From: Thermopetrobacter sp. TC1
Lineage (GTDB): Bacteria > Pseudomonadota > Alphaproteobacteria > Rhizobiales > Aestuariivirgaceae
DNA length: 64,000 nt
Direction of reading: 5' to 3'
NCBI RefSeq assembly: GCF_000746275.1
Contig: NZ_KN050828.1
Span: 227,384-291,383, forward strand
Part shown: piece by piece, positions 8,324-17,525 of the stretch
How positions within the stretch are numbered: the stretch's first letter is position 1
How the letters are laid out: the number at the start of each line of letters is the position of its first letter
Position numbers and translations under genes: made by a program
Notes under the pieces: model-generated
What the model was told of the DNA's origin: nothing
Seen by the model: only the letters and a program-made list of their open reading frames with translations
Databases searched by the model: none

Positions 8324-9568
8324 TCAGGCCTTGGCTGCCTCTTCATCCTTGCCGAGCACGGCCTCCGCAATGGAGGAGGGCATGGGCTTGGGCTTCTCGA
8401 GGAAACCGAGAAGCGGCAGGATAATGAGGAAGTGGATGAAGTACCAGGCCGTGGCCAGCTGGGCAACTCTCAGCCAGGCGCCCTCAGGCGGCTGCGAGCC
8501 GCAGATGCCCAGGATGATGCAGACGATCACGAGCAGCCAGAAGAACTGGCGATACAGCGGCCGGTACTTTGCCGACTTGACCTTGGACTTGTCCAGCCAG
8601 GGCAGGAAGAAGAGGATGATGATCGAGGCGAACATCACCACCACGCCGCCCAGCTTGCTGGGGATGGCGCGCAGCATGGCGTAGAACGGCAGGAAGTACC
8701 ATTCCGGCACGATGTGCGCGGGCGTGGACATCGGGTTGGCCGGCGCAAAGTTGATGGAGTGACCAAGGTACCAGGGCGAATAGAACACGAAGGCCGCATA
8801 GACCATGAGATAGACCACGATGGCGAAGAGGTCCTTCATGGTGTAGTAGGGATGGAAGGGCACCGTGTCCTTCTCGCTCTTCACCTCGATGCCATCGGGG
8901 TTGTTGTTGCCGGTCACGTGCAGCGCCCAGATGTGCAGGAACACCAGCGCCGCCAGCACGAAAGGCAGCAGGTAGTGCAGCGAGAAGAAGCGCTGCAGCG
9001 TGGGATTGCCCACGGAGAAGCCGCCCCACAGCCACTTCACGATCGGATCACCAATGACCGGGAAGGCCGAGAACAGGTTGGTGATCACCACCGCGCCCCA
9101 GTAGCTCATCTGACCCCAGGGCAGCACATATCCCATGAAGGCGGTGGCCATCATGGCGATGAAGATGATGACGCCGATCATCCACAGCACCTCGCGCGGG
9201 CTCTTGTAGGAGCCGTAATAGAGGCCGCGGAAGATGTGGATGTAGACGGCGATGAAGAAGAAGGAGGCGCCGTTGGCGTGCATCCAGCGGATGAGCCAGC
9301 CGTAATTGACGTCGCGCATGATGGTCTCTTCCACCGAGGTGAAAGCGAGATCCACATGCGGCGTGTAGTGCATCACCAGCACGATGCCGGTGATGATCTG
9401 GATGGCCAGCATGGTGGCGAGAATGCCGCCAAACGTCCACCAGTAGTTGAGATTGCGTGGCGTGGGAAAATCCACCAGCTGGGCGCGCACCACGGACAGG
9501 ATCGGCAGGCGCGAATCCAGCCAGCGGGCCACGGGATTCTTGAACTCGTACGTGGAGTGTCCACTCAT
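8324..9568 (-). CDS. petB: Cytochrome b of the bc1 complex
   Basis: Membrane-embedded subunit that carries the low- and high-potential b haems and forms the Qo and Qi sites. The 414-residue length is normal for alphaproteobacterial cytochrome b. About eight hydrophobic helices are visible. Histidines lie in the second and fourth helices ([14 protein letters not shown] and [13 protein letters not shown]), and the Qo signature [13 protein letters not shown] is intact. It lies between the Rieske and c1 genes, 16 nt after the Rieske stop. Confidence 0.97.
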   Translation of the reverse strand: MSGHSTYEFKNPVARWLDSRLPILSVVRAQLVDFPTPRNLNYWWTFGGILATMLAIQIITGIVLVMHYTPHVDLAFTSVEETIMRDVNYGWLIRWMHANGASFFFIAVYIHIFRGLYYGSYKSPREVLWMIGVIIFIAMMATAFMGYVLPWGQMSYWGAVVITNLFSAFPVIGDPIVKWLWGGFSVGNPTLQRFFSLHYLLPFVLAALVFLHIWALHVTGNNNPDGIEVKSEKDTVPFHPYYTMKDLFAIVVYLMVYAAFVFYSPWYLGHSINFAPANPMSTPAHIVPEWYFLPFYAMLRAIPSKLGGVVVMFASIIILFFLPWLDKSKVKSAKYRPLYRQFFWLLVIVCIILGICGSQPPEGAWLRVAQLATAWYFIHFLIILPLLGFLEKPKPMPSSIAEAVLGKDEEAAKA

Positions 9569-9584
9569 GATCCGATCGCTCCCC

Positions 9585-10160
9585 TCAGCCGATCACGATC
9601 TTCGTGTCGGTAATGTACTTGTAGGGCGGAATATCGAGATTGCGCGGGGCCGGCCCCTTGCGGATGCGCCCGGCGGTGTCATAGACGGAGCCGTGGCAGT
9701 TGCAGAACCAGCCGTGATATTCCCCCGCCTCCCCCTGCGGCACGCAACCGAGATGGGTGCAGATGCCGATCTGAATCAGGTATTTCTCGTTGACCTTGCC
9801 GGTGGCGTCCTTCACGCGGTTCTCGTCGGTGGCCGGCGCGTCGGGAGGCAGATTGGCGTTGCGCGCGATGGGGTCCTTCAGCTCGGCCAGCGGCGTGTTC
9901 TTCGCCTCCTCGATCTCCTTCTTCGTGCGATGACGCACGAAAACGGGCTTGCCGCGCCATTTGATGGTGACGCCCTGCCCCTCCTCAAGCGGGGCCAGGT
10001 CGAATTCCGTGGACGCCAGGGCGATCACGGAAGCATCCGGGTTCATCTGATCGATGAACGGCCAGAGCGCGAGCGCCGTGCCCACGGCGCCCACCGTGCC
10101 CGTTGCGACATAGAGAAAGTCGCGCCGGGTGAGATCTGCATTGTCCGTCGTGGTGGTCAT
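9585..10160 (-). CDS. petA: Rieske iron-sulfur subunit of the bc1 complex
   Basis: The 2Fe-2S subunit that takes electrons from ubiquinol at the Qo site and passes them to cytochrome c1. With the ATG at 10160 it has 191 residues and starts with a twin-arginine-like signal/anchor [10 protein letters not shown] (11-20). Cluster box I is CTHLGC (134-139) and box II is CNCHGS (153-158); expected ligands are C134, H136, C153 and H156. The frame is open further upstream to 10271, but that extension is unlike Rieske N-termini, and AAGGGA precedes the 10160 ATG. First gene of the operon. Confidence 0.96.
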   Translation of the reverse strand: MTTTTDNADLTRRDFLYVATGTVGAVGTALALWPFIDQMNPDASVIALASTEFDLAPLEEGQGVTIKWRGKPVFVRHRTKKEIEEAKNTPLAELKDPIARNANLPPDAPATDENRVKDATGKVNEKYLIQIGICTHLGCVPQGEAGEYHGWFCNCHGSVYDTAGRIRKGPAPRNLDIPPYKYITDTKIVIG

Positions 10161-10312
10161 GATTCCGATCCCTTGGCTTGAACCTGCCGAAAAGCTTTCG
10201 CTCCCCCGTGACGATCTGCCTTGCGCCCGGTCACGTCTGCCGCAAACCTGAAAGCAGGCATGACGCGACACGCCGCTTCGGGCCCAAGGCCGGCAGGGCT
10301 GGCGGTGTTTTT

Positions 10313-10332
10313 ACATTGCCAAAAGGCAATGT
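10313..10332. other. 8-bp perfect stem-loop upstream of petA
   Basis: ACATTGCC (10313-10320) and GGCAATGT (10325-10332) flank an AAAA loop, 153 nt before the petA start. It could be an operator or a transcript leader element of the bc1 operon. It has no U-run in either direction. The rest of 10161-10451 shows nothing clear. Confidence 0.35.
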
Positions 10333-10451
10333 CCAGAATTGAAGTGTCGCACCCTCGCCCCTGATCCACAGTGAAGAGATCACATCCGCGTGCGGCATAG
10401 AGCGATAGCCGGAACAATGCAAGCCCGGCGTCATTCCGGCCATGACGGAGG

Positions 10452-11114
10452 TCATGATCCGGCCTTGCCAGCCGGCCCCAGTGCTCGGCGCACGAAAGGC
10501 ATGCGACGGGTGCGGCGCCTTTCCTTGATATCGAACCGATCATGGAGCCTGTCACAGCGCTTCAGAGCCGCGCGATGGAGCCGGCGCATGATGCGGCGGG
10601 CACGGGAGCAATTGCTTGCGCGCACGGTCCTGAGATCCTTTTCCAGACGCTTCAGGCAGGACAACCAGATGCGGCGATGCTGTTTTTCATGCCAGATCAG
10701 ATGCCGGCGAAAGCGGCGCCAGTCCCTTTTCACCGCCGGCGGGAATGCGGCATAGTCCCGGGCGCGGGGCACGAGTATCTCGAATTTCACGTTCACATCC
10801 ACCCGTGAAATGCGGCAGCCGCGGGCGTCGGCCACGAAACCCGCCTCCACGGTGCTTTTCATGCGGGTGCGGGCATAGGCGAGGTGCCCGGAAACGCGCG
10901 GGCCGTTTTTCGCCAGTGCCGCGAGCAGGGCCGCAGGAGTGCGCCCGGGCACGAGAAAGGTCTTGGTGCGCGTGGACGTGATGAAACGGGCATGGGCCGG
11001 AATGGCAAGCCCCAGACCGAGGAGAAACAGCAGCACCCCCCGCAACGCCCATGCACGGAGATGCCAGGTAGATCCCTTCATCACCCCTGCCGGCATGATC
11101 ATGCCTTTCTTCAT
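10452..11114 (-). CDS. DUF922-type putative secreted zinc-dependent protease
   Basis: The 220-residue product has a hydrophobic signal segment (about residues 23-43, ending AHA) and then a DUF922-like domain. WHEKQHRRIW (141-150) contains an HExxH zinc-protease motif at 142-146. The preceding WRRFRRHLIWHEKQH context is typical of this family, which is annotated as predicted Zn-dependent proteases without a known substrate. The C-terminal 50 residues are very Arg-rich. Starts at 11114, 11096 or 11081 are all in frame; the last gives the most compact signal peptide. No partner gene is adjacent. Confidence 0.7.
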   Translation of the reverse strand: MKKGMIMPAGVMKGSTWHLRAWALRGVLLFLLGLGLAIPAHARFITSTRTKTFLVPGRTPAALLAALAKNGPRVSGHLAYARTRMKSTVEAGFVADARGCRISRVDVNVKFEILVPRARDYAAFPPAVKRDWRRFRRHLIWHEKQHRRIWLSCLKRLEKDLRTVRASNCSRARRIMRRLHRAALKRCDRLHDRFDIKERRRTRRMPFVRRALGPAGKAGS

Positions 11115-11254
11115 TCCGCCCGCCCAAATGCGCTTGCCTGCCCCACGTTACGGTTGTATACGCGAATCACGCAAACGTTTTGCGACATGGCCACACGGTA
11201 GCGGGAGGGCTAAGAGGATGCAATCCGCTTGCATACCGTTGGTGGCCGAGGCTT

Positions 11255-11521
11255 ATGAACACTTCGCGAAAAACGCGCCTTGCCGGCGAGAAACTTTCCG
11301 GGACGGTGAAGTTCTTCAACCTCAAAAAGGGATATGGCTTCATCGTGCCGGACGATGGCGGGCCGGATGTGTTCGTTCACATCACCGCCGTGCACGAGGC
11401 CGGCATCGCCTGTCTGGAGGCGGGCATGCGCGTGGCCTTCGTTCTCGACGAAGCGCCTAAGAAAGGCTCCCTGCAGGCAACCCGCCTGCAGCTTCTCGAT
11501 GAAGCGGATGAACACGGATGA
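11255..11521 (+). CDS. Cold-shock domain protein
   Basis: Single-stranded nucleic-acid-binding protein of the CspA family, 88 residues. The cold-shock domain starts at about residue 14 (LSGTVKFFNLKKGYGFI) with RNP1-like KGYGFI and RNP2-like VFVHI. A 13-residue basic N-terminal extension precedes it. The upstream frame is open to 11180 but the extra residues do not resemble the family, so the ATG at 11255 is preferred. The next gene begins within 8 nt of the stop, suggesting translational coupling. Confidence 0.85.
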   Translation: MNTSRKTRLAGEKLSGTVKFFNLKKGYGFIVPDDGGPDVFVHITAVHEAGIACLEAGMRVAFVLDEAPKKGSLQATRLQLLDEADEHG

Positions 11522-11528
11522 TTCCAGC

Positions 11529-12206
11529 ATGAACACACAAGATTTAACACCCCCCTCTTCCCGCAGCCGCATCCGTCGTGCCCCGCACAAGGCGCGCTAT
11601 GACCGGCAGACGATCCATGCCATTCTTGATGCGCAGCCGCTGGCGCATCTGGGTGTGGTGCTCGATGACGGCTCGCCGCTGGTCATTCCCACCCTGCAAT
11701 GGCGCGAGGGCGATCACGTCTACATTCACGGCTCGGCCGCCTCGCGGGCGCTGAAGGCGGCACTGGCGCGGCCGGTGTGCCTTACGGTGTCGCTGCTTGA
11801 TGGCTGGAAGCTGGCGCGTTCGGCCTTCCATCATTCGGTCAATTACCGCTCGGTGGTCATTCACGGGCGCATGCATGCCGTTTCTGACGAAGAGAAGAAG
11901 ACAAAGCTCGATACCATGATCGACACCTTCTTTCCCGGCCGCAGCGGCATTCTGCGCCCGATGAAGGCCAAGGAGCTGAAGGCGACGATGGTGCTTGGCA
12001 TCTCTCTTGACGAGGCCGTGGCCAAGGTGGACGACCTGCCGGTGCAGGACGATGCCGAGGACCTGAACCTGCCGATCTGGGCCGGTGTCGTTCCGGTGAA
12101 GACCGTGGCCGGTCATCCGCAGCCGGATGCGAATCTGCCTGAAGACACGCCGGTGCCGGATCATGTGATCCCGGTCTACCTGCGCGCAAACGGCCAGAAT
12201 TGCTAA
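11529..12206 (+). CDS. Pyridoxamine 5'-phosphate oxidase-like flavin-binding protein
   Basis: A 225-residue protein of the PNPOx-like split-barrel group (COG3467 type), which binds FMN or F420. Recognisable parts are RAPHKARYDRQTIHAILDAQ, then GVVLDDGSPLVIPTLQWREGDHVYIHGSAASR and HHSVNYRSVVIHGR. These are characteristic of NimA/PNPOx-related proteins. The substrate is not evident and true vitamin B6 oxidase activity is not implied. In-frame ATGs at 11508 (overlapping the cold-shock gene) and 11529 are both possible. Convergent with the M20 peptidase gene. Confidence 0.8.
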   Translation: MNTQDLTPPSSRSRIRRAPHKARYDRQTIHAILDAQPLAHLGVVLDDGSPLVIPTLQWREGDHVYIHGSAASRALKAALARPVCLTVSLLDGWKLARSAFHHSVNYRSVVIHGRMHAVSDEEKKTKLDTMIDTFFPGRSGILRPMKAKELKATMVLGISLDEAVAKVDDLPVQDDAEDLNLPIWAGVVPVKTVAGHPQPDANLPEDTPVPDHVIPVYLRANGQNC

Positions 12207-12280
12207 TGCGGGCAACCTTTTATTGGTCGTTCCCGTGAAAAGTGCGGCCTTGCGGTCGCGCAGAAGATGGCCAGGTCTCC

Positions 12281-13687
12281 TCACATGGTGGTTTCAGCCA
12301 GACGGGCCATGATGCGGGCCCAGCTGCGCATGCCCTTGTGAAAGCTGGTGAGATCGTATTTTTCATTGGGGGCGTGAATGGCATCGTCGGGCAGGCCGAA
12401 GCCGACAAGCAGGGTGTCCATGCCGAGAATGTGGCGGAAACTGCCGACAACGGGAATGGAGCCGCCGCAGCCCATGAAAACCGGCGCCCTGCCCCATTCT
12501 TCCTCCAAAGCGGCGGCGGCCGCTTTCACCGGCGGGGAATCTTCGGGGATTTCAATGGCGGGGGCGCCGGCCTCGGCCTCGGCAAAGCGGGCGGTGAAGC
12601 CAGCGGGCAGATGCTGGCGCACGTGTTCACGGAAGGCCTCGCGCACGGCCTGCGGATCCTGCCGCCCGACAAGGCGGAAGGAGATTTTCAGGAAAGCCTC
12701 GGCCGGAATGACGGTTTTGGCGCCAGGGCCCATGTGCCCGCCGCCCATGCCGTTGACCTCGGCGGTTGGCCGCGCCCAAATCTTCTCAAGCGCCGTATAG
12801 CCCTTCTCACCCGCCGCCGGTGGTTTCAGGCCGACCTCCGCCAGCAACCGCGCATCGTCCATGCCGAGCTTGGCCCACTGCCGGCGCAGGGTGGCGGGCA
12901 GATCGGACACCCCCTCATAAAAGCCCTTCAGGGTGACACGCCCCTCTTCGTCCCAAAGCGCGCTGACAAGGCGGGCGAGCACATGCAGGGGGTTTGGCAC
13001 CGGGCCACCGTAAAGACCGGAGTGCAGATCGGCATTCGGCCCCTTGATCACCACCTCGTCATGCACGATACCGCGCAGGCGCGTGGTGATGGCGGGGGTT
13101 TCGGCATCCCACTGGTTGGTGTCGCAGACAAGGGCAATGTCGGCCTGCAAATCCGCCTTGCGCGCTTTCAGAAAGGCATCGAGCGAGGGAGAGCCGATTT
13201 CCTCCTCGCCTTCCAGCAGGATGGTGACGGGAAAGGGCGGCCTGCCCTCGTGCACCTGCATCCAGGCACGCAAGGCTTCCAGAAAGGTGAGCAGCTGGCC
13301 CTTGTCATCGGCGGCCCCCCGGGCATAGACGCGGGCGCGCCCATCGGCACCGGTGCGGATCTCGGGCTTGAAGGGATCGCTGTGCCAGGCCTCGCGCGGT
13401 TCCACGGGCTGCACGTCGTAATGACCGTAGAAAAGAACGCGCGGCGCGGCATGCATGGTATCCACCGAATGCGCCAGCACGACCGGATGACCGCCGGTTT
13501 CCTCAACGGACGCCTTCAGTCCCATGTCGGCAAGCAAATTCGCCAGCCACTGTGCCGTGCGGCGGCAGTCTTCGGCATGGGCCGGGTCGGCGGATATGGA
13601 GGGCATGCGCAGAAGCTCAAACCAGCGCTCCATGCTGGCGTTCAATCCCTCATCGATCGCGGCAAGAACGGCGTGCAGTCTCGACAT
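12281..13687 (-). CDS. M20-family metallopeptidase (dipeptidase)
   Basis: Cytoplasmic di-zinc peptidase of the ArgE/DapE/CPG2 group, 468 residues. The metal and catalytic motifs are present: GHYDVQP with H89 and D91, ARGAADDKG with D127, EGEEEIGS (159-166) with the catalytic/metal glutamates, and a late metal histidine in DDAIHAPNEKY. The dimerisation domain is inserted in the middle, as is usual. The length and the NGMGGG segment fit the dipeptidase clade (M20.A/M20 type PepV-CNDP-like), so peptide hydrolysis is more likely than DapE or ArgE activity. GGAG lies 8 nt before the ATG at 13687. Confidence 0.88.
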   Translation of the reverse strand: MSRLHAVLAAIDEGLNASMERWFELLRMPSISADPAHAEDCRRTAQWLANLLADMGLKASVEETGGHPVVLAHSVDTMHAAPRVLFYGHYDVQPVEPREAWHSDPFKPEIRTGADGRARVYARGAADDKGQLLTFLEALRAWMQVHEGRPPFPVTILLEGEEEIGSPSLDAFLKARKADLQADIALVCDTNQWDAETPAITTRLRGIVHDEVVIKGPNADLHSGLYGGPVPNPLHVLARLVSALWDEEGRVTLKGFYEGVSDLPATLRRQWAKLGMDDARLLAEVGLKPPAAGEKGYTALEKIWARPTAEVNGMGGGHMGPGAKTVIPAEAFLKISFRLVGRQDPQAVREAFREHVRQHLPAGFTARFAEAEAGAPAIEIPEDSPPVKAAAAALEEEWGRAPVFMGCGGSIPVVGSFRHILGMDTLLVGFGLPDDAIHAPNEKYDLTSFHKGMRSWARIMARLAETTM

Positions 13688-13822
13688 GAGCGGATCTCCG
13701 GTCTAGAAAGCCGCAAGGTTAACATGTAAGTATCGGACCCGGCCCGATATGCGCCATGCCCGAATGATGACGACCGAGGTGTTCTTAAAGCGCCGCCGGC
13801 CGTTTCTTGCAAGGGAGCCCGA

Positions 13823-15388
13823 ATGAGCATGACGCAGGAGAATACCGCCAGCAGGCCCCACTTCGATCTCGCGCGGGAAAGCCTACAGGCGCCCGCGCCC
13901 GATTTGCTTTATCATTTGCGCCAGCGTGGGTATCAGCGCTGGCTTTTGTTTCAGCGAAACATCAACCTCCAATATTTCATCGAAAAACGCTGGCTGTTCT
14001 TTGCCTTCATTCTCGGCACCATTCTCATTCTGCTGCCCACGCCGGAGGGGCTGACGCGGGAAGGGCAGATCGTGCTGACCATGTCGGTGGTGGCGACGAT
14101 CCTGTTCATCACCGAGCCGGTGCCATTGCCGACGGTGGCGCTGCTGATCGTGGTGGCGCAGGTGGTGCTGCTGGGGGTGGAATCCACCAAGGTGGCCAAG
14201 AGCCTGATGACGGATTCGGTGCTGTTCATCATGGGCTCGCTGATGCTGGCGGTGGCGGTGGTGAAGCAGAAGCTGGATACGCGCATCGCCTGGGCCATCG
14301 TGCGGATCACGGGCACGCGCACCATCAACATCGCCTTCGGCATTTCCTTCGTTTCCGGCCTTCTTGCCTCGTTCATCGGCGAACACACGGTGGCGGCGAT
14401 GATGCTGCCGGTGGGCATCACCCTGATTACGCTCACCTCGAAAGATCCCAAGAAGGTGCGCAATCTCGCCGCGGTGCTGCTGTTCTCCATCTCCTATGGC
14501 TGTTCGGTGGCCGGCATCGGCACGCCGTCTGGCGGTGCGCGCAACGCGATCATGATCGGCTACTGGCAGGAGTTCTTCCACGATCCCAACGATCCGGAGA
14601 CGTTCAAGTACGTCATCGACTATGCGAAGTGGATGGCCTACGCCTATCCGATCTTCCTTTTGCAGCTGCCTTTCGTCACGCTCATCCTGTTCACGGCCTT
14701 CAGGCCGGAATACAAGAAGCTGGACCGTGCCGTTGCGCGCCTGCGCAGCCGGGTGCTGGAACAGGGGCCGCTGAAGCCGGCTGACTGGGTGGCGATCATT
14801 CTTTTCTTCGCCATTCTCTATGGCTGGATCTTCCTGTCCGGCGAATACGGCATGGGTACCATCGCCGTTGCCGGCGCGGCGGCCTTCCTGATTGCGGCGC
14901 TGGTCAACTGGGAGGACATCAACTCCGGTGTGAACTGGGGTGTGGTGCTGCTTTATGCGGCGGCGATCTCGCTCGGCGTGCAGATGAAGAACACCGGCGC
15001 GGCCGCCTGGGTGGCCAACCAGTTCCTTTCGCTGCTCGATCCCATTGGCATGGGACACGGCGTGGGCCTGTGGGCCGCGGTTTCCGCCCTGACGACGGCG
15101 GTGACCAACACCATGTCCAACGGCGCGGCAGTGGCCGTTCTTGGCCCGATCGTGCTGAAGCTGGCGCAGGCGGCGGGCGAAAGCCCCATCGTCATCGGCT
15201 TCATCACCGCCATTTCCTCCGCCTTCGCCTATCTCACCGTGGTGGGCACGCCGGCGTGCACCATCGTTTACGCATCGGGCTATCTGAAAACCACCGACTT
15301 CCTCAAGGTGGGCTGGCGGATGGTGATCATGTCCACCATCCTGCTGCTGCTGGCGGCCTATTTCTACTGGCCACTGCTGGGCACCTGA
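13823..15388 (+). CDS. SLC13/DASS-family anion symporter
   Basis: Inner-membrane transporter of 521 residues with about 11-12 hydrophobic helices. The divalent anion/Na+ symporter fold shows two pseudo-repeats with TPSGGARN (about residues 234-241) and TNTMSNGAA (about 428-436), matching the paired SNT-type substrate/Na+ loops, and GTPACTIVYASGY near the end. The substrate could be sulfate or a di- or tricarboxylate; the sequence does not decide. A 50-residue cytoplasmic N-terminus precedes the first helix. GGGAG precedes the ATG at 13823. A universal stress protein gene follows by 19 nt and is probably co-transcribed. Confidence 0.85.
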   Translation: MSMTQENTASRPHFDLARESLQAPAPDLLYHLRQRGYQRWLLFQRNINLQYFIEKRWLFFAFILGTILILLPTPEGLTREGQIVLTMSVVATILFITEPVPLPTVALLIVVAQVVLLGVESTKVAKSLMTDSVLFIMGSLMLAVAVVKQKLDTRIAWAIVRITGTRTINIAFGISFVSGLLASFIGEHTVAAMMLPVGITLITLTSKDPKKVRNLAAVLLFSISYGCSVAGIGTPSGGARNAIMIGYWQEFFHDPNDPETFKYVIDYAKWMAYAYPIFLLQLPFVTLILFTAFRPEYKKLDRAVARLRSRVLEQGPLKPADWVAIILFFAILYGWIFLSGEYGMGTIAVAGAAAFLIAALVNWEDINSGVNWGVVLLYAAAISLGVQMKNTGAAAWVANQFLSLLDPIGMGHGVGLWAAVSALTTAVTNTMSNGAAVAVLGPIVLKLAQAAGESPIVIGFITAISSAFAYLTVVGTPACTIVYASGYLKTTDFLKVGWRMVIMSTILLLLAAYFYWPLLGT

Positions 15389-15407
15389 CGATCCGGGAGG
15401 CTTGACC

Positions 15408-16421
15408 ATGGGACTTGCCGACTTCTTCCGTTCTTCGCCCCTCAAGGATCGCCATGAACAGGCCGTCATCGAACAGGTGCGCAAGCTGCAGGAGGAGCGT
15501 CGAAAGCGCTTTCGCGTTCTCGTCGCCCTGAAGGACGAGGAGACGCTCTATGTGGTGCGCCTGGCCGCCCGGCTGGCCAACTGTCCGAAATGCGACATCG
15601 TGCTGCTCTATGTGCGGCCGGTGGACAGATCCGGCGTCATCCAGATCCAGCTGGCCCGCAAGAATATGCTGGAGGCCGGTGTGGAGCTGCCCGGCCTGCG
15701 GCTTCTCAAGCAGGCGCTGGAGGTTCTCAAGGAGGAGCTCAACCTGCCGCTCGATTCCTGCGAGAGCAAGTCGGTGCACACGGAGGCCTGGGGCGATCCG
15801 GCCGGTGACAACAAGGTGAGCTTCCGCTGTCCGGAGGGGCGGGAAATCGTCCTGAAGCTGAAGGTGGCGCCGGAGGTGGCTTCCGGCATTCTCGATCAGT
15901 ATGAGCTCGGGCCTTATAACCTGATTATCATTGGCGAGCCGACGCGCTGGAAGAAATCCGGCATCTGGGTGCTGTTCCATCACGTTGTGGCCGAGCGGGT
16001 GCTGGCGTTAGCGCCGTGCTCCGTGCTCATCGCCCGTGATTCTCTGGATCGCAAGGGCTTCTTCATCTATGTGGACGGCTCCGCCCGCGCCGCCAATGCC
16101 GCCAGACGCGCCGCCGTTCTGGCCTATGAAGCCGGGGAGGACATCACGCTGTTTTCCGTGGCCGAAAGCAAGGCGGAACGGGCAAAGGCCGAAAAGGCGG
16201 TGGAGGACGTGGCCGGCATTCTGGAGAAGCTGGACATTCCGGTGAAGGAAAAACGCGTGGAGGTGGGCCGCCCGGCGGACAAGATCGTGGAATGCGGCGC
16301 CGATCATCTGCTGACGGTGATTCCGGATGAAGGGCGCTCGCGGCTTTATCGCATCCTGTTCGGTTCGCTGGCCTTCGAGGTGGCACGCAAGGCGAAGACC
16401 TCCGTGCTCAACGTGCGCTGA
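15408..16421 (+). CDS. Tandem universal stress protein (UspA superfamily)
   Basis: A 337-residue protein with two Usp-like halves. The first, about 35-205, runs from RFRVLVALKDEETLYVVRL to APCSVLIARDS and is interrupted by an extra segment around 95-150. The second, about 212-337, runs from KGFFIYVDGSARAANAARRA to AKTSVLNVR. The usual ATP-binding glycine motif Gx2Gx9G is not intact in either half, so nucleotide binding is uncertain. GGGAGG lies 7 nt before the ATG. It follows the SLC13 gene closely, suggesting a regulatory or stress link to that transporter. Confidence 0.8.
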   Translation: MGLADFFRSSPLKDRHEQAVIEQVRKLQEERRKRFRVLVALKDEETLYVVRLAARLANCPKCDIVLLYVRPVDRSGVIQIQLARKNMLEAGVELPGLRLLKQALEVLKEELNLPLDSCESKSVHTEAWGDPAGDNKVSFRCPEGREIVLKLKVAPEVASGILDQYELGPYNLIIIGEPTRWKKSGIWVLFHHVVAERVLALAPCSVLIARDSLDRKGFFIYVDGSARAANAARRAAVLAYEAGEDITLFSVAESKAERAKAEKAVEDVAGILEKLDIPVKEKRVEVGRPADKIVECGADHLLTVIPDEGRSRLYRILFGSLAFEVARKAKTSVLNVR

Positions 16422-16596
16422 AAGCCAGCCTGAAAACGGCAGGATCCGGCCGGGCTTGTCCGTTCGGTTGAAAGGCGTGTTTCCGGCCTGGGCCGTCTTG
16501 ACTTGTGTTTCCGGATCGGCAAACCCCCATCAGACAGCATGGCAACAGCCGGCGGCATGTCTGGGCATGAGCTTTTCTTTCGAGAGGACGGGCATC

Positions 16597-17475
16597 ATGG
16601 AGAAGAAGGCGGTTCTTGGCATCATTGGCGGTTCGGGGCTTTACGGGCTGGATCTTGAGGATGCCGAATGGGTGAAGGTGGACAGCCCCTGGGGGGAGCC
16701 GTCCGATCAGTTTCTCGTCGGGCATTATGATGGGCTGAAGGTGGTCTTTCTGCCCCGACACGGGCGCGGACACCGCATCTCGCCTTCCGACATCAACTAC
16801 CGCGCCAACATCGATGCCATGAAGCGGCTGGGGGTGACCGACCTCGTTTCGCTGTCCGCCTGCGGTTCGTTCCGGGAGGAGCTTTCGCCCGGCACCTTCG
16901 TTCTCGTCGATCAGTTCATCGACCGCACGCGGGCGCGCCCGGCGAGCTTTTTTGGCAAGGGCTGCGTGGCGCACGTCTCCATGGCGCATCCGGTCTCGCC
17001 CATCCTCGTCGATCACATCGAGGCCGCCTGCAAGGCGGAGGGGCTGCGCCATCATCGTGGCGGCACCTATCTGGCCATGGAGGGGCCGCAGTTTTCCACC
17101 CTGGCGGAATCCCATCTTTACAGGGCGTGGGGATGTGACGTCATCGGCATGACCAACATGCCGGAGGCCAAGCTGGCGCGGGAAGCGGAAATCAAATACG
17201 CCACCGTGGCCATGGTGACGGACTATGACTCCTGGCATGAGGAGCACGGGGAGGTGGACATCACCGCCATCATCAAGGTGATGCAGGAGAATTCCGCCAA
17301 CGCCCTGCAGCTGGTGAAGCGCTTGGTCGCCGATTTTCCGCGCACGTTCGAGCCCTGTCCGGCCGGATCGGACACCGCGCTTGAGCATGCCATCATCACC
17401 GCGCCGGAAGCGCGGGATCCCGCGCTGCTCGCCAAGCTGGACGCCGTGGCAGGGCGGGTTCTGAACAGAGGCTAA
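16597..17475 (+). CDS. mtnP: S-methyl-5'-thioadenosine phosphorylase
   Basis: Phosphorolytic cleavage of methylthioadenosine to adenine and 5-methylthioribose-1-phosphate, an entry step of methionine salvage. The 292-residue protein carries the PNP/MTAP signatures GIIGGSGLYG (8-17), the phosphate site RHGRGH (54-59), SACGSFREEL (87-96), MEGPQFSTLAES (161-172) and GMTNMPEAKLAREAEI (184-199). The ATG at 16597 is preferred to an in-frame ATG at 16567 because the family begins directly with the GGSGLY strand. No other salvage genes are adjacent. Confidence 0.93.
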   Translation: MEKKAVLGIIGGSGLYGLDLEDAEWVKVDSPWGEPSDQFLVGHYDGLKVVFLPRHGRGHRISPSDINYRANIDAMKRLGVTDLVSLSACGSFREELSPGTFVLVDQFIDRTRARPASFFGKGCVAHVSMAHPVSPILVDHIEAACKAEGLRHHRGGTYLAMEGPQFSTLAESHLYRAWGCDVIGMTNMPEAKLAREAEIKYATVAMVTDYDSWHEEHGEVDITAIIKVMQENSANALQLVKRLVADFPRTFEPCPAGSDTALEHAIITAPEARDPALLAKLDAVAGRVLNRG

Positions 17476-17493
17476 GCCTTTTTCCGAAGGGCA

Positions 17494-17521
17494 TCACCAT
17501 TCTCTGGTGACAGTTTTGTTT
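17494..17521 (+). terminator. Rho-independent terminator of mtnP
   Basis: TCACCA (17494-17499) pairs with TGGTGA (17505-17510) around TTCTC and is followed by CAGTTTTGTTT. The stem is short but the U-rich tail is good. It begins 18 nt after the mtnP stop. Confidence 0.55.
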
Positions 17522-17525
17522 CCCC

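Noticed and set aside
8432-9613. A 393-codon open frame opposite cytochrome b
   Set aside because: Composition is His/Asp/Gly-rich as expected from the complement of a membrane protein; cytochrome b is unmistakable.
10160-10271. A longer Rieske protein starting at 10271
   Set aside because: The additional 37 residues do not resemble Rieske N-termini, which begin just before the twin-arginine segment.
13883-15484. A 533-codon open frame on the minus strand across the SLC13 gene
   Set aside because: Antisense shadow of a membrane protein with complete family motifs.
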